DNA from: UBA11606 sp964504305
Lineage (GTDB): Bacteria > Actinomycetota > Acidimicrobiia > Acidimicrobiales > Aldehydirespiratoraceae
NCBI GenBank assembly: GCA_964504305.1
Contig: CAZDEB010000003.1
Coordinates: 186,001-250,000, forward strand
Direction of reading: 5' to 3'
DNA: 64,000 nucleotides
Both the position numbers and the translations under genes were made by a program. This document shows positions 58,474 through 64,000 of this stretch, in pieces. The first letter of the stretch is position 1; each line of letters starts with the position of its first letter. The notes below the pieces were generated by a model. It did not search any database. It saw nothing but the letters and a program-made list of their open reading frames with translations, and was not told the DNA's origin.

Positions 58474-58479
58474 ACGTTA
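58474..58479 (-). promoter_or_regulatory. Putative -10 box, leaderless start of the CoA-ester lyase
   Basis: Minus-strand TAACGT, 7 bases before the GTG at 58466. Confidence 0.45.
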
Positions 58480-58543
58480 GGCGCCGTTCGACCAGCACCG
58501 CATTATCTGGGAAAGTCGGGTATCTCCGAGACGAAGGTTCGCG

Positions 58544-59011
58544 ATGCCTAATGACACCGAAGGTCGACAACAGGGCGTGAACCGGGTGGTGATGGCGGTT
58601 AGGGATCTTGACGCCGGTCGAGCCTTTTACGAAGAGTTTTTGGGTTGCACGTTTCACCCGGCTGATGATGCTGAGGCGGCGATGTGGGGCATCCGAATCT
58701 TGATGTCGTGGGACGGAGGGGTGGAGTTGGTGGCTCCTATCCCGGGGGCCGATAGCCATATCGAAAAGCATTTGGCCGAGCACGGCGAGGGTCTGGTTGG
58801 AGTTGTTTGGGCGGTTCGTGACGCCGACGCGTCGAAGCAGGCCGCCGCCAGCCATGGGCTCAGTTCGTTTTTCACGATCGATTACGACCAAGACCAGATC
58901 GACCAAAAATTACAGGGACGATTCAGCCGCTATTACGAGCATTTTGTTGCGCCGGGGGACCCGCTCGGCAACATGCAGGTCTTGGTCGGCGAATTCGACG
59001 AGAAAGACTGA
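58544..59011 (+). CDS. VOC-superfamily (glyoxalase/dioxygenase fold) protein
   Basis: The 155-residue protein shows two beta-alpha-beta-beta-beta modules with RVVMAVRDLDAGRAFYEEFL and GVELVAPIPG. The VOC fold serves glyoxalases, dioxygenases and resistance proteins; the metal-binding residues do not identify one of them. The ATG at 58544 follows ACGAAGG. It is followed by the luciferase-like gene on the other strand. Confidence 0.8.
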   Translation: MPNDTEGRQQGVNRVVMAVRDLDAGRAFYEEFLGCTFHPADDAEAAMWGIRILMSWDGGVELVAPIPGADSHIEKHLAEHGEGLVGVVWAVRDADASKQAAASHGLSSFFTIDYDQDQIDQKLQGRFSRYYEHFVAPGDPLGNMQVLVGEFDEKD

Positions 59012-59024
59012 GTTCGTTGGAGCC

Positions 59025-60230
59025 TTAGATCGAGATGGGGAACTCCGGCGGAACCGCTTGGTTGACCCCGGGATCGACTGGCCCGTTGAAGGTCGGGAAG
59101 CGACGGGTGGCGGCCTCGCGGAATCGGGTGGTGCTGTGAACGGGGTCCTTGTCGAACTCGGGGATCACGTGCTTGCCGAATACCTCGATCATCTCGAGAG
59201 TCTGTTCGTGGGTGTAGCCCTCGTCGGGGGTCCCGAATGCCACTTGGTCGCAGCCGACGTCTTGGTAGGCGGTGACCTGTTCGCATACTTCTTCGGGGTT
59301 TCCGCACAACATGTACCCCTCTTTGATCGCGTAGTCGAGCATCTCGTCGTCGAGTTCGAAGTGCGGTTTGGGGTTGGGCCAGACGATGGCGTCAGGGCTT
59401 TGGGGCATCGAGTCGTGGTACAGGTTGACCATGGTGACTCGGTAGCCGCGTAGGTTGCGTTTGGCCATGGCCCTCGCTTCCTCGCGGTCTTCGAGGCAGA
59501 TAACCGCGTTGGTCATCATGACGTTGTTGTTTTGGTATTGGCCGATTTGGTCGGTGACGTTCTCGGAGGCTTCCTTGTAGGCCTCGACTCGGCCTTTGAG
59601 GTTGTGGATCGGTTCGAAGTTGAAGGCAATTGCACCGATCCCGTGACCGCCGGCTTTGGCGAATGTGGCCGGGTTACCGCACGCCACCCAGATCGGTGGG
59701 TGGCCGGTGCCGAAGGGTTTGGGCAAGATGTTGTGAGGGGTTGGCACCGAGAAATGCTCGCCGTCGTGGGTGTAATCTTTTTGTTCCCACATACGCGGGA
59801 CTTCGTGGGCGACTTCGTCCCACATGGCTTTGGTCTGGGACAGTTCGGTGCCGTCGAAGGTCCGGACCTCGTGGCTTCCGGCGCCGCGTCCGGTACCGAA
59901 TTCGAACCGGCCTTCGGTTAGGTGATCCATCATTGCTGCCCGTTCGGCGATGCGAACGGGGTGTTCCTTGGTGGTCGGAAACGACGTGATGGCACTACCG
60001 ATGTGGACCCGGTCGGTCTTGGCGGCGACGTATCCCATGAATGGATAGGGCGCCGACATGTGGCTGTATTCGGTGAGTGCGTGATGCTCGCCAAACCAGG
60101 TGTATTTCCAGTTGTGTTTGTCGGCGTGAATCGCGTATTCGGCTTCGTGCATGAGCATTAGATGCTCGGATGCCGCGTCGTGAGCCGCTGGTCCGGGCAG
60201 GTAACCGTTGAAGAAAAGACCGAACTCCAC
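59025..60230 (-). CDS. Luciferase-like (LLM) flavin-dependent monooxygenase
   Basis: The 401-residue protein is of the bacterial-luciferase type: MEFGLFFNGYLPGPAAH, WFGEHHALTEYSHMSAPYPF, EGRFEFGTGRGAGSHEVRTF and PIWVACGNPATFAKAGGHG. It probably uses reduced flavin and O2; substrate unknown. The ATG has TAGGAG upstream. The promoter region holds a palindrome that resembles a KstR operator, so the gene may be under control of a TetR-type repressor of lipid or steroid metabolism. Confidence 0.85.
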   Translation of the reverse strand: MEFGLFFNGYLPGPAAHDAASEHLMLMHEAEYAIHADKHNWKYTWFGEHHALTEYSHMSAPYPFMGYVAAKTDRVHIGSAITSFPTTKEHPVRIAERAAMMDHLTEGRFEFGTGRGAGSHEVRTFDGTELSQTKAMWDEVAHEVPRMWEQKDYTHDGEHFSVPTPHNILPKPFGTGHPPIWVACGNPATFAKAGGHGIGAIAFNFEPIHNLKGRVEAYKEASENVTDQIGQYQNNNVMMTNAVICLEDREEARAMAKRNLRGYRVTMVNLYHDSMPQSPDAIVWPNPKPHFELDDEMLDYAIKEGYMLCGNPEEVCEQVTAYQDVGCDQVAFGTPDEGYTHEQTLEMIEVFGKHVIPEFDKDPVHSTTRFREAATRRFPTFNGPVDPGVNQAVPPEFPISI

Positions 60231-60245
60231 AAAAACTCCTAAAAC

Positions 60246-60259
60246 TAGAACGCGTTCTG
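60246..60259 (-). promoter_or_regulatory. KstR/TetR-like operator palindrome
   Basis: TAGAACGCGTTCTG contains the perfect 12-base palindrome AGAACGCGTTCT (60247-60258). From memory, the KstR motif is TNNAACNNGTTNNA; this site fits at every fixed position except the last. A minus-strand TAACTT -10 box (60268-60263) puts the transcription start inside the palindrome, a typical repressor position. Confidence 0.55.
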
Positions 60260-60265
60260 GATAAG

Positions 60266-63187
60266 TTAGACCACTGCTGCGGGCGAATCAAGCGCCGCCG
60301 TCGAGTCGGGCCGATGGGCCAAGGTGTCGAGCGGGGGACAGCTACAAATGAGGTGGCGATCGCCGGCGGCGCCATCGATTCGGCTCACCGGCGGCCAGTA
60401 TTTGTTGGCCCGGTCGAACGCGCTCGGGTGGGCGGCGATTTGGCGGCCGTAGGCATGGTTCCAGTCGTCGGCGATGACGTCGTCAGCCGGATGGGGTGCG
60501 TTCACCAACGGGTTGTCGTCAGCGGGCCATTCGCCCGAATGCACCCGCTGAGCCTCGTCGTGGATAGCGATCATGGCATCGCAGAATCGATCGATCTCGG
60601 CCAAGGATTCGCTTTCGGTGGGCTCGACCATGAGAGTGCCGGCCACCGGGAAAGACATGGTGGGGGCGTGGAATCCGTAATCGATCAGCCGCTTGGCGAT
60701 GTCGTCGACGGTGATGCCAGTGGCGTCTTTGAGAACCCGCGTGTCGAGGATGCACTCGTGGGCGACGAACCCGTCTGCGCCCTTGTAGAGCACCGGGAAG
60801 TACGGATCGAGGCGGGCGGCAATGTAGTTGGCGTTGAGAATCGCCGTTTCGGTTGCTCGGCGTAGCCCGTCTGCGCCCATCATCCGCAGATACATCCACG
60901 GAATCGCCAAGATTCCCGCCGATCCCCACGGGGCCGCGGCAACCGGCCCGGCTCCCGTCGGCGGTCCGGCGACCGGGTTCAGAGGATGGTTCGGAAGAAA
61001 CGGCGCGAGGTGGGCGCCCACTCCGATGGGTCCAACTCCTGGGCCGCCGCCGCCATGGGGGATGCAGAATGTCTTATGAAGGTTGAGGTGGCTCACATCG
61101 GCGCCGAACTTGCCGGGTCGAGCCAAGCCCACCATGGCGTTGAGGTTCGCCCCATCGAGGTATACCTGCGCGCCGGCGTCGTGAACCATTTCGCAGATCC
61201 GACGAATCTCGACTTCGAAGACCCCGTGCGTCGATGGGTAGGTGATCATAAATACTGCGAGTTGATCGCGGTGCTCGCTCACCATCTTGTCGAGGTGAGC
61301 AACATCGACGTTTCCGAAAGCGTCGCACTCGACGACCACAACCTTCATTCCCGCCATTACTGCGCTGGCCGCGTTGGTGCCATGAGCAGAACTCGGGATC
61401 AGACAAATGTTGCGATCGTCGCCCCGACTGCGGTGGTAGGCCCTAACCGCCAAGAGGCCGGCCAATTCGCCCTGCGCGCCGCTGTTGGGTTGCAGCGAGA
61501 CCGCGTCGTACCCGGTGATCTCGACGAGCCAATGTTCGAGTTGATCGATCATTCGTTGGTAGCCCACCGTCTGATCGACAGGGGCGAACGGGTGAATCCC
61601 GGCGAACTCGGGCCAACTCACGGGCTCCATTTCGGTGGCCGCGTTCAGTTTCATCGTGCATGACCCGAGGGGGATCATGGAGCGGTCGAGGCCAATGTCT
61701 CGGTTGACGAGCATGCGCATGTAGCGAACCAGTTCGGTTTCGTTGTGGTAGGCCTCAAAAATCGGGTGAGACAGGACCGGACTTTGGCGCTTGAGTCGTT
61801 CGGGGCACGGGTGGTCGGCCACCGCCAGCATCTCGTCGACGTCGGCTTCGACCCCAAACGCACGCCAAAGGCCTTCGATCGTGGCTCGATGGGTGACCTG
61901 ATCGAAAGAGGCCGCGACAGTGTCGGGATCAACACGGCGGAGGTTCAGGCCTTCGGTGAGGGCGATGGCCATCACCTTGTCGGCGCGACCCGGCACCCGG
62001 GCACAGATCGTGTCGAAGAACTTGTCGTGAACGATTTCGATGCCGCCTCGACGCAAACCCTCGGCTGCCGACGCGGCGAGGCGGGTGACACGATCGCCGA
62101 TCTCCTCGAGACCCTTGGGCCCGTGGTAGATCGCGAAGAACGAAGCCATTACCGCGAGCAGTACCTGAGACGTGCAGATGTTCGATGTGGCCTTTTCGCG
62201 CCGTATGTGTTGTTCGCGGGTTTGCAGAGCGAGTCGCAGCGCGGCGCGCCCCTCGGTGTCGACCGAAACACCGACGACTCGACCGGGAAGTGAGCGCTGG
62301 AACTTTTCGCGTGTTGCGAAGTAAGCGGCGTGGGGACCGCCGAACCCCATCGGAACACCGAACCGTTGCGTTGACCCGACCACCACATCGGCTCCGAGGT
62401 CGCCGGGCGCGGCGAGAACGGTTAGCGCCAACGGGTCGGCGGCGGCCGCCACCAGCACGTTGGCTTCGTGCGCTCGTTCGATGATCGCCGCGAGATCGGG
62501 GAGCTCTCCGGTGGTGCCGGGGTATTGCACAACGACTCCGAACACCCCGTCGAGGTCGACGTCGGCGGGATTGGCGACCACAGTCTTTAGCCCTATGGGT
62601 TCTGCTCGGGTTTGGATCACCGCGACGGTTTGCGGGTGACAGGCCTCGTCGATCACAAAGACGTCGCCAGACTTTTTCTTGTTGACACGATGCAGCATGG
62701 TCATGGCTTCGGCTGCCGCGGTTGGTTCGTCGAGGAGCGACGCGTTGGCAACCTCCATGCCGGTGAGCTCGATGATCATTGTCTGAAAGTTGAGAAGCGC
62801 TTCGAGTCGGCCCTGGGAGATCTCGGGCTGATAGGGCGTGTAGGCGGTGTACCACCCTGGGTTCTCGAGAATGTTTCGACGAATTACGGGAGGAGTAACG
62901 GTCTCGTGATATCCCATGCCGATGAGCGAGGTTTGTTGGCGGTTGGCGCTGGCGACGCCGCGCAGCTCTTGTTGGGCTCCTAGTTGGCCGAGCGGCGATG
63001 GCAGATCGAGGTTTCCCGACAGCCGTATATCGCTGGGAACGGTTCGGTCAATCAGGTCCTCGATCGACGTGGCGCCAACAACACCGAGCATCGTTGTTTG
63101 GTCGGCGGCGGTTGGCCCAATATGGCGGCTCTCGAATGGGTCGCGGCCGGCTTGATCGGCGAGTGAAGGGCGGGGCGGGGTGGTCAT
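60266..63187 (-). CDS. gcvP: Glycine dehydrogenase (decarboxylating), P protein
   Basis: The 973-residue PLP enzyme has an N-terminal half (FESRHIGPTAADQTTML, GWYTAYTPYQPEISQGRLEA) and a C-terminal half with PLP-binding Lys705 in NLHKTFCIPHGGGGPG. It decarboxylates glycine and passes the aminomethyl group to GcvH. The ATG at 63187 (MTTPPRPS) has CTGGAG upstream; the longer frame to 63370 runs through the riboswitch and is not coding. Its stop codon TAA lies inside the -10 box of the LLM gene downstream. Confidence 0.95.
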   Translation of the reverse strand: MTTPPRPSLADQAGRDPFESRHIGPTAADQTTMLGVVGATSIEDLIDRTVPSDIRLSGNLDLPSPLGQLGAQQELRGVASANRQQTSLIGMGYHETVTPPVIRRNILENPGWYTAYTPYQPEISQGRLEALLNFQTMIIELTGMEVANASLLDEPTAAAEAMTMLHRVNKKKSGDVFVIDEACHPQTVAVIQTRAEPIGLKTVVANPADVDLDGVFGVVVQYPGTTGELPDLAAIIERAHEANVLVAAAADPLALTVLAAPGDLGADVVVGSTQRFGVPMGFGGPHAAYFATREKFQRSLPGRVVGVSVDTEGRAALRLALQTREQHIRREKATSNICTSQVLLAVMASFFAIYHGPKGLEEIGDRVTRLAASAAEGLRRGGIEIVHDKFFDTICARVPGRADKVMAIALTEGLNLRRVDPDTVAASFDQVTHRATIEGLWRAFGVEADVDEMLAVADHPCPERLKRQSPVLSHPIFEAYHNETELVRYMRMLVNRDIGLDRSMIPLGSCTMKLNAATEMEPVSWPEFAGIHPFAPVDQTVGYQRMIDQLEHWLVEITGYDAVSLQPNSGAQGELAGLLAVRAYHRSRGDDRNICLIPSSAHGTNAASAVMAGMKVVVVECDAFGNVDVAHLDKMVSEHRDQLAVFMITYPSTHGVFEVEIRRICEMVHDAGAQVYLDGANLNAMVGLARPGKFGADVSHLNLHKTFCIPHGGGGPGVGPIGVGAHLAPFLPNHPLNPVAGPPTGAGPVAAAPWGSAGILAIPWMYLRMMGADGLRRATETAILNANYIAARLDPYFPVLYKGADGFVAHECILDTRVLKDATGITVDDIAKRLIDYGFHAPTMSFPVAGTLMVEPTESESLAEIDRFCDAMIAIHDEAQRVHSGEWPADDNPLVNAPHPADDVIADDWNHAYGRQIAAHPSAFDRANKYWPPVSRIDGAAGDRHLICSCPPLDTLAHRPDSTAALDSPAAVV

Positions 63188-63225
63188 GGCGTTCTCCAGA
63201 TGAGCTATCGGGATATTGAACCCGC

Positions 63226-63392
63226 TCGGTCCGGATGCCTGAGAGCTTCTCCGACGTGGTCGGATTTCCCCTTCGGCGGACACACAAAGTGTCGCTCTCC
63301 CGAGGCGTCCACGCAGCGGCGGTCGGGGTGCCTGAGAGGGTTCCGGGTGGTTGCTCCTTCGGCGCCTCACTCAAGGCGAGGACTCTCCCGTC
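63226..63392 (-). promoter_or_regulatory. Tandem glycine riboswitch
   Basis: Read on the minus strand, two aptamers each start with CGGGAGAG and end with CTCTCAGGCA, and each contains a GCCGAAGG segment. Aptamer 1 spans about 63392-63320 and aptamer 2 about 63303-63226. Glycine binding should turn on gcvP. The ends are estimated from the conserved boxes. Confidence 0.9.
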
Positions 63393-63413
63393 GTTGCAGA
63401 CGACGCAGCGCAG

Positions 63414-63419
63414 ACGCTA
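63414..63419 (-). promoter_or_regulatory. Putative -10 box of the glycine riboswitch transcript
   Basis: Minus-strand TAGCGT, which would start transcription near 63407, about 15 bases ahead of the first aptamer. Confidence 0.4.
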
Positions 63420-63455
63420 GCAGTCCTGAACGATTCGATACGAACGGAGATCGAG

Positions 63456-64000
63456 CTAGGTGAACTCGGCCAACAACGCGATCATGCCGATGGTGTTGAT
63501 TGCGGCGTGGGCGACGATTCCGGCCCATATTCGGCCGGTGAGTTTGCGGCCCCAACCAATTCCGAGCCCAAGGGCAAAAAGAATGAGTATTCGGCCGGGT
63601 TCAAGATGGGCGGCGGCGAAAACGGCCGAGGTGACCACCAGTACCCAGTTTTCGCTCATGCCTCGCTTCAGCAACGCGCTCCACCAGAGCCCGCGGTAGA
63701 CCAGTTCTTCGATAACCGGCACCGCGGTGCTTGCCAGTACCGCCAGCGTGATCAGCCAAACATCGATTCCGCCGCCGGCTTCGGCGTCTTCGGCGAGCGA
63801 AGCGACAGATGCGGTCGGCTCGGCTGCTCCGAGTGCGGCCATGATCACTGCGGCGACGCTGGCGCCGACCAGCGCCACGATGAACAGTGCGCCGGCAATG
63901 GCGAGGTCGATGCTTCGAAAGCCGAAACCGAAGTCGGGGTCGAGCCCGCTTCCTCTTGCTCGTCCCACCCACATCACGTGGGCGAGTTGCAGCGTGGGTG
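63456..64000 (-). CDS. CPBP-family intramembrane metalloprotease (CAAX protease-like), N-terminally partial
   Basis: The visible part has several membrane helices and the family motifs IEELVYRGLWWSALL (EExxxR), FAAAHLEP and AHAAINTIG, whose Glu, His and Asn residues form the metal site. Members cleave or modify membrane proteins. GTG 63977 and ATG 63974 could start it, but the frame stays open to the window edge and HVMWVGRARGSGLDPDFGF looks like internal sequence of the family, so the gene probably continues beyond 64000. Confidence 0.8.
   Translation of the reverse strand, partial: PTLQLAHVMWVGRARGSGLDPDFGFGFRSIDLAIAGALFIVALVGASVAAVIMAALGAAEPTASVASLAEDAEAGGGIDVWLITLAVLASTAVPVIEELVYRGLWWSALLKRGMSENWVLVVTSAVFAAAHLEPGRILILFALGLGIGWGRKLTGRIWAGIVAHAAINTIGMIALLAEFT

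Noticed and set aside
63187..63370. N-terminal extension of gcvP
   Set aside because: It translates the glycine riboswitch; the family start is the ATG at 63187.

Overview
The window looks like a high-GC actinobacterial chromosome, most likely from the class Acidimicrobiia (Ilumatobacter-like). The evidence is a mycothione reductase, a BldD-type regulator with an intact c-di-GMP signature, three luciferase-like (probably F420- or flavin-dependent) oxidoreductases, and a gcvH-garA-merR-DUF151-merR block that resembles the mycobacterial Rv1826-Rv1830 neighbourhood. A run of exactly 100 Ns at 559-658 is a scaffold gap, so this is a draft assembly. Coding density is very high: many genes overlap by 1-14 bases, and no gene-free stretch exceeds 300 bases. 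No insertion sequence, prophage or CRISPR array is visible.

Layout. 1-10945 is housekeeping: a PAC2 fragment, a thioredoxin broken by the gap, comEA-comEC, a FolP2-like protein, holA, rpsT, lepA, hrcA-dnaJ, rsmE and bldD. 10949-12809 is a minus-strand operon with a kinase-like protein that has lost its catalytic residues and a LysM membrane protein; its first codons appear to be in another frame. 12896-19915 holds a DUF512 radical-SAM-like protein, der, a SpoIIE phosphatase, tRNA-Pro(GGG), an unrecognised membrane protein and an MscS channel. 20022-23340 is a reductive pyrimidine (or hydantoin) degradation cluster. 23457-34487 contains two cupredoxin-like proteins, a GH2 beta-galactosidase, an FAD oxidase, an HD-domain protein, a selenocysteine-containing selD, a nitronate monooxygenase-like enzyme, and a cobalamin riboswitch followed by btuFCD. 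34496-43298 contains dusB, a Maf-decarboxylase fusion, an SRAP protein, a HIT protein, a CDP-alcohol phosphatidyltransferase and a nucleotidyltransferase/phosphomutase fusion. 43317-48127 is the gcvH-garA-merR-hpt-DUF151-merR-gcvT block. 48175-58466 holds metabolic genes (aroC, glpD, an acyl-CoA synthetase, mtr, a secreted glycosidase, MaoC and CitE-like proteins). 58544-64000 ends with a VOC protein, a luciferase-like enzyme behind a TetR/KstR-like palindrome, gcvP behind a tandem glycine riboswitch, and a CPBP protease running off the end.

How the parts work together. All three dedicated glycine-cleavage proteins (GcvH, GcvT, GcvP) are present but lie in three separate places; only gcvP has the riboswitch. 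Cobalamin import is controlled by its own riboswitch. SelD carries an in-frame TGA at the catalytic position, so the organism should decode UGA as selenocysteine.

The strongest recurring signal is promoter architecture. About twenty genes on both strands have a TAnnnT hexamer 6-8 bases upstream of their start codon and no Shine-Dalgarno sequence, the arrangement expected for leaderless mRNAs. It was used here to choose many start codons. It also points to two oddities: a gene that seems to start at ATC (37820) and an 11-codon leader overlapping the kinase-like gene (12809-12774).
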